From an uncultured bacterium (GTDB taxonomy: Bacteria > Bacillota > Clostridia > Christensenellales > CAG-917): DNA of 64,000 nucleotides. Each line of letters begins with the position of its first letter. The stretch's first letter is position 1. The notes beneath the pieces are model-generated. The model made no database searches. It worked only from the letters and a program-made list of their open reading frames with translations, and was not told where the DNA came from. The DNA is taken from contig CASQXY010000001.1 in NCBI GenBank assembly GCA_949432885.1, positions 62,001 to 126,000 on the forward strand, in the 5' to 3' direction. This document shows, piece by piece, positions 1 through 8,123 of this stretch. Position numbers and translations under genes: made by a program.

Positions 1-81
1 ACTGTTCGGAATCTTTGCGTATAAAAAATCCCAATGATTTTATGGAAAAATTTATGGATGAAAATAAATATATGGATAATC
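1..81. other. window edge, no gene seen
   Basis: AT-rich stretch at the window edge. A short + strand open frame crosses it and runs through the metA terminator, but it has no ribosome binding site and no recognisable protein features, so I call no gene here. Confidence 0.4.
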
Positions 82-113
82 AAGTAAAGCCCGCGGCAAT
101 GCGGGCTTTACTT
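82..113 (-). terminator. terminator after metA
   Basis: A 13-base perfect stem (AAGTAAAGCCCGC at 82-94 with its complement at 101-113, loop 95-100) lies about 35 bases past the metA stop. Read on the minus strand it ends in CTTTACTTG, a moderate rather than perfect U-tract, so it could work in both directions. Confidence 0.7.
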
Positions 114-149
114 AACGAATTTCTAGTGTGTTTCAAATTTATACCTCTC

Positions 150-1052
150 TCAGAGCTGATAAGGCGTGACCTGATATACGTAATAATTAAGCCAATTGTT
201 GAACAGCAGATTTGCCGTCGACTTCCATTTCATATCCACCTTGGACATTGACGAATCGCTGAAATAGTTGACGGGAGGCTCTATCGTAAGCCCTTTTGCC
301 AGGTCGCGCAGATATTCGTTCTGCAACGTAAATCTGTCGTACTCGCTGTGTCCCGTAAAGAAGAAGCTGCGATTGTCATTGGTTTTTGCGATAAGGACTC
401 CCGCTTCGTCGGATTCGGCGAGGACCGCTATATCGGGATGCTTGCGTACTGCCGCCTCGTCAACCGCAGTATGGCGCGAATTAGGGATATAAAATACGTC
501 GTCCAAACCTTTGAGCAGAACGTCGTTCTTCGCCGTCGCATATGCGGGGAAAATGCCGAACAGCTTTTTATCGAGAACGCGTTTGCCTATGCCGAATTTG
601 TGATACAGCGCCGCCTGCGCGCTCCAGCAGATATACACCGTGCTTGTCACGTTTTTCTGCGCGAAATCCATAATCGATTTCAGTTCCTGCCAGTATTTAA
701 CGTCTTCAAATCGTATAGTCTCAACAGGCGCACCCGTCACAATCATTCCGTCGAATTTCATATCGCGCACTTCGGCGAGATTCTTGTAGAACCTGTCCAT
801 ATGCTCGTGCGGGGTATGAGTCGAAGCGTACGTATCCGTCTTGATAAACGTCACGTTCACCTGCAAGGAGGAGTTTCCCAGCAGTCGCAAAAGCTGTGTT
901 TCGGTCGTCTCCTTTGTAGGCATGAGATTGAGAATGGCAATTTCAATCGGGCGTATATCCTGTCTATACGCCCTTTCGCTGTCCATAACAAATATCTTCT
1001 CCTGCTTCAGACTTGCGTATGCAGGCAAGTCGCTGGGTATGATAATCGGCAT
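150..1052 (-). CDS. metA: homoserine O-acetyltransferase (MetA family)
   Basis: Activates homoserine with an acyl-CoA in cytoplasmic methionine synthesis. The 300-residue length is normal for the family. The catalytic cysteine is Cys142 (in ICWSAQAALYHKFG), with His235 and Glu237 in FTGHSEYDR completing the active site. Residue 111 is Glu (VTGAPVETI). From published work on MetA enzymes, Glu111 gives acetyl-CoA specificity and Gly111 succinyl-CoA specificity, so I infer an O-acetyltransferase despite the common name homoserine O-succinyltransferase. The ATG at 1052 follows AAGGA at suitable spacing. The neighbouring metY uses O-acetylhomoserine, which fits. The two genes are 73 bases apart and probably co-transcribed, with a terminator at 82-113. 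Confidence 0.95.
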   Translation of the reverse strand: MPIIIPSDLPAYASLKQEKIFVMDSERAYRQDIRPIEIAILNLMPTKETTETQLLRLLGNSSLQVNVTFIKTDTYASTHTPHEHMDRFYKNLAEVRDMKFDGMIVTGAPVETIRFEDVKYWQELKSIMDFAQKNVTSTVYICWSAQAALYHKFGIGKRVLDKKLFGIFPAYATAKNDVLLKGLDDVFYIPNSRHTAVDEAAVRKHPDIAVLAESDEAGVLIAKTNDNRSFFFTGHSEYDRFTLQNEYLRDLAKGLTIEPPVNYFSDSSMSKVDMKWKSTANLLFNNWLNYYVYQVTPYQL

Positions 1053-1125
1053 AATTTTATCCTTATTACATCTCTATGCGGCATTTATCCTTAGATTTGT
1101 GCAGATAAACTCCGCAATTTGCAAT

Positions 1126-2403
1126 TTACAGTCTTTCCAGCGCCTGTTTTATGTCGTCGATAAGGTCCTGTGCGTTCTCGATTCCGCACGACAGGCGCAC
1201 AAGGTCGGGAGACACGCCCGCGGCATAAAGCTCCTCGTCGGTCATCTGACGGTGGGTTGCGCTTGCGGGATGCAGACAGCAACTGCGCGCGTCCGCTACG
1301 TGAGTCTCTATTGCGATGAGTTTCAGATTTTTCATAAACTCTTCCGCAGCCGCGCGTCCGCCCTTGACGCCGAAGCTGACGACGCCGCAGGTGCCGTTCG
1401 GGCAATACTTTTTCGCAAGCGCATAATTGGCGTCCCCTTCGAGTTCGGGATAAACGACCCAGCTTATTTTGTCGCTTTCGCTAAGGAAACGCGCCACTTT
1501 CAGACCGTTCTCCGCATGGCGCGCCATTCTGACGTGCAGACTTTCGAGCCCGAGATTGAGCAGAAATGCGTTCTGAGGACTCTGTATAGAGCCGAAATCG
1601 CGCATAAGCTGCGCCGTGCACTTTGTAATGAACGCGCCCTCTTTGCCGAATCTTTCCGCATATGTAACGCCGTGATAGCTGTCGTCGGGAGTGCAGAGCC
1701 CCGCGAACTTGTCTGCGTGCGCCATCCAATCGAATCTGCCTGCGTCAACTATCGCGCCTCCCACAGCCGCGCCGTGACCGTCCATATATTTGGTCGTAGA
1801 ATGAGTGACTATATCCGCGCCCCACTCTATGGGTCTGCAATGCACGGGGGTAGCAAACGTGTTGTCTACGATAATAGGAACGCCGTTTTTGTGCGCCACG
1901 TCCGCAAACAGCTCTATATCGAACATCGTAAGCGCGGGATTTGCGATTGTCTCGGCAAATATCGCTTTGGTGTTCGGGCGTATCGCGGCTTGAATCTCCT
2001 CTCTCGTGCTTGCGGGAGATATAAACGTAAACTCGATGCCCATCTTTCTCATTGTAACGCTGAAAAGATTGAAGGTGCCGCCGTATATCGTCGAAGTGGA
2101 TACTACGTGGTCGCCCGCGTTTGCGATATTGAACACGGCATAAAAATTTGCCGCCTGTCCCGATGATGTGAGCATCGCGGCGGTTCCGCCCTCCAACTGC
2201 GCTATTTTTGCCGCTACGCTGTCGTTGGTTGGATTTTGAAGTCTAGTATAAAAATATCCGCTCGCTTCCAAATCGAACAGCTTCGCCATATCGGAGCTGG
2301 TATCGTATTTAAAGGTCGTGCTTTGCACGATAGGTATTTGTCTTGGTTCGCCGTTCTTGGGAGTATATCCCCCCTGCACGCAAATGGTCTCTATTCTTTT
2401 CAT
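1126..2403 (-). CDS. metY: O-acetylhomoserine sulfhydrylase
   Basis: PLP enzyme of the Cys/Met metabolism family that converts O-acetylhomoserine plus sulfide to homocysteine (direct sulfhydrylation). At 425 residues it has the long form typical of MetY rather than the shorter MetB/MetC. The PLP lysine is Lys205 in HSTTKYMDGHG, and the early motif SGYFYTRLQNPTN matches this family. The ATG at 2403 follows AGGAGA. It lies upstream of metA on the same strand, so the pair makes an acetyl-homoserine route to homocysteine. A GC-rich hairpin at 2434-2468 lies in its leader. I see no SAM riboswitch or T-box. Confidence 0.93.
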   Translation of the reverse strand: MKRIETICVQGGYTPKNGEPRQIPIVQSTTFKYDTSSDMAKLFDLEASGYFYTRLQNPTNDSVAAKIAQLEGGTAAMLTSSGQAANFYAVFNIANAGDHVVSTSTIYGGTFNLFSVTMRKMGIEFTFISPASTREEIQAAIRPNTKAIFAETIANPALTMFDIELFADVAHKNGVPIIVDNTFATPVHCRPIEWGADIVTHSTTKYMDGHGAAVGGAIVDAGRFDWMAHADKFAGLCTPDDSYHGVTYAERFGKEGAFITKCTAQLMRDFGSIQSPQNAFLLNLGLESLHVRMARHAENGLKVARFLSESDKISWVVYPELEGDANYALAKKYCPNGTCGVVSFGVKGGRAAAEEFMKNLKLIAIETHVADARSCCLHPASATHRQMTDEELYAAGVSPDLVRLSCGIENAQDLIDDIKQALERL

Positions 2404-2433
2404 TCTTCTCTCCTATAAGAGTTAGTATTTGAG

Positions 2434-2468
2434 CCGCGCGTCGCCGAAACAGAGTCGGCGCGCCGCGG
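2434..2468 (-). promoter_or_regulatory. GC-rich hairpin in the metY leader
   Basis: CCGCG (2434-2438) pairs with 2464-2468, and CGCCGA (2442-2447) pairs with 2455-2460, separated by a symmetric 3-base internal loop. It has no U-tract on either side, so it is not a classic terminator. It lies 30 bases upstream of the metY start, and its role is unknown. Confidence 0.4.
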
Positions 2469-2529
2469 AATTATCCGAGTCTCAGTTTATAACCTTTCGA
2501 TGATGCAAAATCGATATTCTGTATTTACA

Positions 2530-2544
2530 GCGCGGCTACCGCGC
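2530..2544 (-). terminator. small hairpin at the smpB end
   Basis: GCGCGG and CCGCGC with a 3-base loop lie directly after the smpB stop. There is no U-run after it on the minus strand, so termination would be weak. Confidence 0.3.
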
Positions 2545-2548
2545 GATT

Positions 2549-3001
2549 TTAGGAATTGTACTCTTTGAGCACTCTTTGCAAATTCCTGTTGTTTTCCTTT
2601 TCCTTTATTGCGGCGCGCTTATCGTGAAGCTCCTTACCCTTGCAAAGCCCAACTTCCACTTTTACAAGCGAATCTTTGAAATAGACCTTCAAAGGGATAA
2701 GAGTATATCCCTTTTGTTCCACCCTGCCGCGGAGCTTATTTATCTCGCCGCGGTTCAGAAGCAGCTTGCGCGTACGCTTGGAATCCACGTTGAAATAGCT
2801 TCCCATTTTGTAAGGAGAAACATGCATATTGAGCACATACGCTTCGCCGTTTTTTATCATGATAAAGCTGTCGCGCAGATTCAACGCGCCCTGCCTTATG
2901 GATTTCACCTCGCAACCGACAAGAACGATACCCGCCTCGTAGGTATCTTCCACAAAATAGTCGTGATATGCTTTTTTGTTTGTCGCTACAATTTTTATCA
3001 T
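2549..3001 (-). CDS. smpB: SsrA-binding protein SmpB
   Basis: RNA-binding protein that delivers tmRNA to stalled ribosomes for trans-translation. The 150 residues start [16 protein letters not shown] and contain [15 protein letters not shown], both typical of SmpB, with a basic C-terminal tail ([11 protein letters not shown]) that enters the decoding site. No tmRNA gene is visible next to it. The ATG at 3001 has no Shine-Dalgarno; a -10 box TATAAT ends 7 bases before it, so the mRNA may be leaderless. In many Firmicutes rnr (RNase R) lies between secG and smpB, but it is absent here. Confidence 0.96.
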   Translation of the reverse strand: MIKIVATNKKAYHDYFVEDTYEAGIVLVGCEVKSIRQGALNLRDSFIMIKNGEAYVLNMHVSPYKMGSYFNVDSKRTRKLLLNRGEINKLRGRVEQKGYTLIPLKVYFKDSLVKVEVGLCKGKELHDKRAAIKEKENNRNLQRVLKEYNS

Positions 3002-3008
3002 ATATACG

Positions 3009-3037
3009 ATTATACTCTTTCTCTTTTCATTCTACAA
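3009..3037 (-). promoter_or_regulatory. smpB promoter
   Basis: Minus-strand -35 TTGTAG (3032-3037), a 17-base spacer and a perfect -10 TATAAT (3009-3014). The -10 ends 7 bases before the smpB ATG, which places the transcript start at or next to the start codon. It lies between the secG terminator and smpB. Confidence 0.6.
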
Positions 3038-3056
3038 GCGCAATGCGAGCGATTAT

Positions 3057-3084
3057 AAAAAAAGCGACCCGATTTACGAGCCGC
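3057..3084 (-). terminator. terminator after secG
   Basis: Minus-strand stem GCGGCTCG/CGGGTCGC with two G-U pairs (3064-3084), followed by seven U residues (3057-3063). It separates secG from smpB. Confidence 0.75.
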
Positions 3085-3105
3085 CTGAATTTGTCTTTTA
3101 CCTTT

Positions 3106-3402
3106 TCAGTCCGTTATGCCGACAACAAAACAGATGACGGCGCACACAAGGATGAACGCAAACAGACCGAAGGTAATTTTTTTGAGGATACCTTCTTTTG
3201 TCTTCTCCTTGTTCTTGCCATAGAAGGTGTCGGACGCGCCCGAAATAACGCCGACGTTGTCGTTTGTGCCCTTTTGCATCATAATAACGACAATAATGGC
3301 AATGCTGGCAATCGTCATTATAATGGCAAACGCCATCAACACAGCCTGTCTTGTCTCATATTTAATTGCCGATAGCAAAACCGAATTTAACGTATCAAGC
3401 AT
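3106..3402 (-). CDS. secG: preprotein translocase subunit SecG
   Basis: Small membrane subunit of the SecYEG channel. Two membrane segments (about residues 18-40 and 72-95) flank the conserved cytoplasmic loop, with VVIMMQKGTNDNVGVISGASDTFYGKNK as its SecG signature. At 98 residues it is longer at the N-terminus than the usual 75 or so, but the ATG at 3402 follows a strong GGAGGT, so I keep the long start. The C-terminus ends in a membrane helix as expected. It has its own terminator at 3057-3084. Confidence 0.9.
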   Translation of the reverse strand: MLDTLNSVLLSAIKYETRQAVLMAFAIIMTIASIAIIVVIMMQKGTNDNVGVISGASDTFYGKNKEKTKEGILKKITFGLFAFILVCAVICFVVGITD

Positions 3403-3492
3403 AATTACCTCCGAAAGTACTTTGTGATTTTAGCATAACGCCGAAGTTTTTGCAAGCGTTTTTCGATTAATTATATATAAAGTCCAAACAAA

Positions 3493-3522
3493 GTCACAAT
3501 TATATCTCCCGTTACATATAAT
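3493..3522 (+). promoter_or_regulatory. promoter for the ferritin-like gene
   Basis: GTCACA (3493-3498), an 18-base spacer and a perfect TATAAT (3517-3522) lie upstream of the + strand gene at 3546, which has a GGAGG ribosome binding site. Confidence 0.5.
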
Positions 3523-3545
3523 GGGCAAAAAAGCACGGAGGCAGT

Positions 3546-4028
3546 ATGGAAATATTCAAATTCGCAAGCGATTTGCCCTATCCCGAAATAGAGGTCTCGC
3601 AAAATATATCTCAGTCAAAGCTGTTGATGCCGAGTTATGCAGGCGCGGGCGGCGAGCTTACAGCCATACTTACGTACAGCTTTCAGAGCTATACAGGTTC
3701 CAAATACCCCGATATAGCGCGGACTATCAGCGGAATAGCTAGAACGGAAATGCACCACCACGAGTTGCTGGGCACGACTATATGCAAGCTCGGCGGCTAT
3801 CCCGTAATGGGAGCGCGCACGTATTGGAACGGCAGCTTTGTAAATTACACCCTCGACCCAAGAAAATATCTGCAGCAGAATATCATGGCGGAAGAAGCGG
3901 CGATAATGAATTACGAACGCACTATACTCAATCTCAGTGAGGAGAGCGTAAAAATGCTGTTGGAGCGCATTATCCTCGACGAGGAAATACATATAAACAT
4001 CTTCAAGGAGCTACTCAAAATCCTGTAA
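3546..4028 (+). CDS. ferritin-like diiron/dimanganese protein
   Basis: A 160-residue four-helix bundle protein with all ligands of a carboxylate-bridged dimetal site: Glu37, Glu68-x-x-His71, Glu116/117 and Glu146-x-x-His149. The segment around SYAGAGGELTAILTYSFQSY resembles spore coat CotJC/manganese catalase-like and rubrerythrin-like proteins. There are no rubredoxin cysteines, so it is not a classical rubrerythrin. It may act in peroxide or oxygen defence, possibly at the spore surface; that is inference. It is one of the few + strand genes, with its own promoter (3493-3522) and a strong GGAGG site. It converges on ywlE and shares a hairpin with it. Confidence 0.75.
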   Translation: MEIFKFASDLPYPEIEVSQNISQSKLLMPSYAGAGGELTAILTYSFQSYTGSKYPDIARTISGIARTEMHHHELLGTTICKLGGYPVMGARTYWNGSFVNYTLDPRKYLQQNIMAEEAAIMNYERTILNLSEESVKMLLERIILDEEIHINIFKELLKIL

Positions 4029-4065
4029 ATAACCTGACAAAATGCAAAAAACCGATTTAAAACAG

Positions 4066-4094
4066 CGGAATAGGCGTTATAAACGTCTATTCCG
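4066..4094. terminator. hairpin between convergent genes
   Basis: CGGAATAG-g-CGTT (4066-4078) pairs with AACG-t-CTATTCCG (4082-4094). It covers the last codons of ywlE on the minus strand and follows the ferritin-like gene on the plus strand. It lacks a clear U-tract. Confidence 0.5.
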
Positions 4095-4515
4095 TGATAT
4101 AAGCATAAATTTTCGGAAGCGCTTCGCAAATAAATACGTAAGCCTTTTCGTAGGCGTCAGCGCCTAATCCGAACGGGTCTTCCAAATCAGCTCCGCATAT
4201 GTCCGAAAGCGACGCTACGCCGAATACCCTGCCGTACTCTCTTTCTATAAACTCCGCGTGCCTGCGCTCTGCGCAGATTATGACGTCGGCGCTTTGCACC
4301 GTCCGCCTGTCACAAAAGCGCGATAAGTGCTCCGCATGAGGTACCGAATGCCTATCGAGCACATCGGCAGCTTCCTTTGAAATGGGCTTTTTATGCCGCA
4401 TAACTCCCGCGCTGTCGACCGTCACTTGTCCGTCGTCCGCGAGGTAGTTTTCAAACATAAATTTCATCATCGGACTGCGGCAGGTATTGCCCGTGCAAAC
4501 AAACAGCACTCTCAT
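4087..4515 (-). CDS. ywlE: protein arginine phosphatase, YwlE type
   Basis: Low-molecular-weight phosphatase fold, 142 residues, with the P-loop Cys7-TGNTCR-Ser14 and the general acid Asp113 in DPFG. Residue 11 is Thr. In Bacillus YwlE, Thr at this position selects phosphoarginine over phosphotyrosine, so I infer that it removes the McsB mark from proteins. It overlaps the end of tsaC by 4 bases (ATGA), which indicates translational coupling, and the same two genes are neighbours in Bacillus. The kinase mcsB is not in this window. Confidence 0.85.
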   Translation of the reverse strand: MRVLFVCTGNTCRSPMMKFMFENYLADDGQVTVDSAGVMRHKKPISKEAADVLDRHSVPHAEHLSRFCDRRTVQSADVIICAERRHAEFIEREYGRVFGVASLSDICGADLEDPFGLGADAYEKAYVFICEALPKIYAYITE

Positions 4516-5501
4516 ACGCTTTTCCCGCCCGCGGCTTTTTTTACGCGGTTCATTACGGACTGTTCCAATCCGCCGCCGTGCAATTCCTCTATTATGATAT
4601 ATCCGTATTTCTTTTCGGCGTCGTGCAAAGCTCCGTAAATATTCCGTGTATAATCCTCCGCGGTGATTCCCAGCGAAATAAGCTCGCGCGAAGAAATCTT
4701 ATCCCTGTATATATCGCGTGCTATGATGACGGGATTTCTGCCCTGCGCTTCGGCTTTGTCATATTCCGAAACCGCGCTTTCTATACTCTTGGCACTGACA
4801 GTATCCACTATCGGCGCATAGTGCGTATATTTCATGCCCGGAGCTTTTGCGACTTTTATCACCCTGCCGTTCTCGCTCACCTCTCCTACTATGTCCAATA
4901 GCATTTCTGCGGTTATCGCGCCAGGTCTTAATATCGTAGGTATATCCGAAGTCAGGTCCAGCACGGTGCTTTCTATGCCCACAGAGCATTCTCCGCCGTC
5001 GAGAATGAGAGGCACTTCGCCTGCCAAATCCTCGTAAACGTGCGCGGCAGTCGTAGGGGAAATATGCTTAGAGCGGTTTGCTGACGGCGCGGCAAGCGGA
5101 TACGACTTTGCGATAAGCTCTCTTGCATATTCGTTATCGGGCATACGCACGCCCACGGTATCCCCTCCCGCAGTAACCGCATCGGGAATTTTGCGGCTCT
5201 TTTTGAGAATTGCAGTAAGCGGTCCCGGCATAAATTTCTCCGCCAGCCTGTAAAAGCCGTCGGGGATGTCAACGGCGATATTCTCTATTTCGTCCAATGA
5301 GGAAATATGCACAATAAGAGGATTATCTTGCGGTCTTCCCTTCGCCTCGAATATCTTTGCGACCGCCTCTTTGTCAAAAGCATTGGCGCCGAGTCCGTAA
5401 ACGGTTTCCGTCGGGAATACAACGAGCTCGCCGCGCTTTATAAGCGCGGCGGCTTCGTCAATCGCAATATTCGCACTTTTGATTTGAGTAGTCATTGTCA
5501 T
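4512..5501 (-). CDS. tsaC: threonylcarbamoyl-AMP synthase (Sua5 type)
   Basis: Makes threonylcarbamoyl-AMP from threonine, bicarbonate and ATP for the t6A modification of ANN-decoding tRNAs. The YrdC domain fills roughly residues 10-200 (FPTETVYGLGANA, KGRPQDNPLIVHI, LAAPSANRSKHISPTTAAHV). A C-terminal Sua5 domain extends it to 329 residues, the long Sua5/YwlC form rather than short TsaC. The start at 5501 overlaps the upstream lipoprotein stop by 4 bases (ATGA); a second ATG at 5495 is an alternative. Confidence 0.93.
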   Translation of the reverse strand: MTMTTQIKSANIAIDEAAALIKRGELVVFPTETVYGLGANAFDKEAVAKIFEAKGRPQDNPLIVHISSLDEIENIAVDIPDGFYRLAEKFMPGPLTAILKKSRKIPDAVTAGGDTVGVRMPDNEYARELIAKSYPLAAPSANRSKHISPTTAAHVYEDLAGEVPLILDGGECSVGIESTVLDLTSDIPTILRPGAITAEMLLDIVGEVSENGRVIKVAKAPGMKYTHYAPIVDTVSAKSIESAVSEYDKAEAQGRNPVIIARDIYRDKISSRELISLGITAEDYTRNIYGALHDAEKKYGYIIIEELHGGGLEQSVMNRVKKAAGGKSV

Positions 5502-7399
5502 ACAAGCCTGTACACGGAGTACACCACGTTGTTCTTTTCGCCTATTTTTTCAAAAACGAACACGTCGCTCGGCGAGTTGCTCGGCGCGTACAGCAAGCTT
5601 CCGCCCGCCATTTTAGCCTCTATAATAACGTTTTTCTCAGCGTTGGGATTGAAACTCTTGACGCCGTAATAATAAGTGCCCTCTATTTTTTCCCAATACA
5701 TATAGCAGCCTATTTTGTAAATAAGAGTGCTAACGGGGTTTTTAGCTTCTTGGTCCTTATTTGTTGAGGCTATGTCCGCAAGCGGCTTGGAGCCGTCCGA
5801 AAGCCGTTCTATCTCCTTACCGTCCACGCCCAGAACGAACATTTCTTCCACGTTGTCGCTGTTATAACGCGAGCCTACGGTGTACGCTCCGCGGAACGCG
5901 GACAGAGAGGTATACTTAAACGGAATAACCTCCTTTCCGTAAACGTTAAATGCACCGTACAGCACGTCGTTTTTATCGTTGGGGTCTGTGACGGAAGCTA
6001 CAATCATATTGTTCGACAGCTCTTGACGCAAAACGGTGGAGCGCTCGTTGAAGCCGACCTGCTTTCCGTTTCCGTCGTAAATATTCACCTGACTGGGAGA
6101 GAGAGGAATATAATAATAGCCGTCCACATTTGACATAATCAAATCGTAGTATCCTATTTTATCCTTCTTTTGGTCCTTTATCTTTATGCCGTAATTGCCC
6201 GTCAGCGACATAACGATATTCATATCGCCGTCCAAAATAAACTGGTCGTAATACGCTTTTTTGTCCTCCTCTATGGACAGACCGTAGGCGACATAGGTGA
6301 AGCCATTGTTGAGATACGTTCTTGTGTCTATACCGTTCTTCGCGGAGTCGTAATAAGCGTTTGACAAGTTGTAAAACACCTTATCGGAATTTGCCGTATA
6401 ATCCGAAATGGCGTCGTTGTCGGGGGTGTATATATAGCGGGACATCTTGAAATAGTCCTTTTCCGCTTCGTCATAGTACATATAATCGGCGTTCTTATCC
6501 ACCGTCCATTCCTCGTGAATAAAGAATTTTCCGTTGCCTATATACGTAATTTCGCACTCGTAGTCGTCCTGTCCCATATCCACGAATTTACCGTTGGAAG
6601 TGCCGCTCATGCTTTGCGGATTGCCGTTCGCCGTCTTGGGAATAAGGTAAATACAGTCGCCCACAGCGTTGCCGACTACCGTAACGTAATTGCCGTCGAA
6701 GCCTCTCACCTTATCGAGCGCGTTGCTGTTGTTCGCCACTCTGCAAACAATCTCTCCTCCGTTCTGAGTAGGACGGTATATAGAAGTAAATTCGGGCGCG
6801 CCGTTCCTGTCGTAGATATGATGCACGGCAATCAGTCCGCTGTCGAGAATCTTTATCATATTATCGATATTCACCGAATCCATCGCTTCCTTGAAATGAG
6901 TTCTCGAAAGCACGGTTTTACCGTACAAGTCGAAAGCGCCAAGCGTATTGTCGTTGAATCTGCAAACTATAAGTCCGTCCTTTATACGCAACGCCGATAT
7001 GCCCAGTGAAATCGGGAAAAGCATGCCCTTCATAAGACCTGTAAAATACTCGTTGTTATCGCCGCATTTTACGACAGACAGCGTTCCCGAAGCCGTATGC
7101 TTGACTATAAACGCATTCGCCGATTTGGAATAGCCTACGTCGCTGTACAGAGAAGTAGGTTTGTTCTTTTCGGAAGTTGTCGATTTTCTGGAATCGAGGT
7201 AGATTTCCCAGCCTGTCGGAAGCGTAAATTCGAGCTCTGACGACGTAAATTCGGCGTCGCTCGTCTCTGCCTTGAATATATCGCCCAGAGAATAGCCCTT
7301 ATCCTTATTGCAAGAAAACAGCAATGCGGACGAGGCGAGCAACGTTGAGGTAACCGCTACGATAGCGACGATTTTTGCAATGAATTTCTTTCCTTTCAT
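5498..7399 (-). CDS. large secreted lipoprotein, unknown function
   Basis: I do not recognise this 633-residue protein. It has a lysine-rich N-terminus, a hydrophobic stretch (residues 8-27) and the lipobox LLFSC with Cys30, so it is an exported lipoprotein. The rest consists of many short beta-rich segments (such as GNGKFFIHEEWTVD and DLIMSNVDGYYYIPLS) typical of a propeller-like repeat fold, without catalytic motifs I can name. It overlaps recO upstream and tsaC downstream by 4 bases each, so it is translated as part of a housekeeping operon, an odd place for a surface protein. Confidence 0.7.
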   Translation of the reverse strand: MKGKKFIAKIVAIVAVTSTLLASSALLFSCNKDKGYSLGDIFKAETSDAEFTSSELEFTLPTGWEIYLDSRKSTTSEKNKPTSLYSDVGYSKSANAFIVKHTASGTLSVVKCGDNNEYFTGLMKGMLFPISLGISALRIKDGLIVCRFNDNTLGAFDLYGKTVLSRTHFKEAMDSVNIDNMIKILDSGLIAVHHIYDRNGAPEFTSIYRPTQNGGEIVCRVANNSNALDKVRGFDGNYVTVVGNAVGDCIYLIPKTANGNPQSMSGTSNGKFVDMGQDDYECEITYIGNGKFFIHEEWTVDKNADYMYYDEAEKDYFKMSRYIYTPDNDAISDYTANSDKVFYNLSNAYYDSAKNGIDTRTYLNNGFTYVAYGLSIEEDKKAYYDQFILDGDMNIVMSLTGNYGIKIKDQKKDKIGYYDLIMSNVDGYYYIPLSPSQVNIYDGNGKQVGFNERSTVLRQELSNNMIVASVTDPNDKNDVLYGAFNVYGKEVIPFKYTSLSAFRGAYTVGSRYNSDNVEEMFVLGVDGKEIERLSDGSKPLADIASTNKDQEAKNPVSTLIYKIGCYMYWEKIEGTYYYGVKSFNPNAEKNVIIEAKMAGGSLLYAPSNSPSDVFVFEKIGEKNNVVYSVYRLV

Positions 7400-8100
7400 A
7401 TGCTCTCCGTAAAATAGTGCGCGCCTATGCGTACACCAAGCATTTGATATACTAGATTTGAAAGCAGAATATTTGCCTTCTGCCTTATGGGGTGCGGGGC
7501 GTCCTCAGTCCCGCCGCCTAAATATGCTCTCGTCATAGCGTCTATCGGAATATCCGTAATACTCTTGCAATGACGGCATACTATCCCGTCCCTGTCGCTG
7601 AAATACGCATCTGCCTCTATGTCGCATTTGCAAACGTTGCAATGCAAAAAATCGAGGGACAATCCGTTGAGGCTTATCACGTCTTTCAAAAACGAAGTAA
7701 TCACGCAGTCCGCGTCCTTGCCGCTATACGCCAAATCAGAAATCGCCGAAAGCGACCTTGCAAGCAGCATGGGCTGCGGCTCCTTGGAGAGCCTTTCGAG
7801 GGATTCCAGTATCATGCATGCGGCATAATACCTTTCGATATCCGCGGTTACCGAAGAAAAGGATTCTATCTGATTGCACTCGGTAATCACATATCTGCCT
7901 CCGCTGCCCTGCAAGACGTATTCGCCGAAATTGAACGGTTCCGCGGAATATCTGAGCTTTGCTTTGGGTTTGAGACATCCTCTCGCTGTCGCGGTGATTT
8001 TTCCCGATTCAACGCTGACAAGAGTGACAATCATATCACTCTCTTTGTACGGGACTGCCCTCACGGCTATGGCTTTTACCTTTATCGCGGTTGCTTGCAT
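7396..8100 (-). CDS. recO: DNA repair protein RecO
   Basis: RecO loads RecA onto SSB-coated DNA in the RecFOR pathway. It has the N-terminal OB fold (KVKAIAVRAVPYKESDMIVTL with TARGCLKPKAKLR) and a C-terminal zinc site, CNVC with a CRHC pair (around residues 172-197). I choose the ATG at 8100 (234 residues). A longer frame to 8181 would run through yqzL and has no homologous sequence. The ribosome binding site is weak (GAGAG), so coupling to yqzL is likely. The order era-yqzL-recO matches Bacillus. Confidence 0.92.
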   Translation of the reverse strand: MQATAIKVKAIAVRAVPYKESDMIVTLVSVESGKITATARGCLKPKAKLRYSAEPFNFGEYVLQGSGGRYVITECNQIESFSSVTADIERYYAACMILESLERLSKEPQPMLLARSLSAISDLAYSGKDADCVITSFLKDVISLNGLSLDFLHCNVCKCDIEADAYFSDRDGIVCRHCKSITDIPIDAMTRAYLGGGTEDAPHPIRQKANILLSNLVYQMLGVRIGAHYFTESI

Positions 8101-8123
8101 ACTCTCAACGCAAGCCGCCGTGT

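Noticed and set aside
15..251. 78-residue + strand frame at the window start
   Set aside because: It runs through the metA terminator and into the antisense of metA, with no ribosome binding site.
841..2166. 441-residue + strand frame
   Set aside because: Antisense shadow of metA and metY; no ribosome binding site and no recognisable protein pattern.
2404..2548. SAM riboswitch or T-box before metY
   Set aside because: No S-box core, no T-box sequence and no terminator/antiterminator pair could be found.
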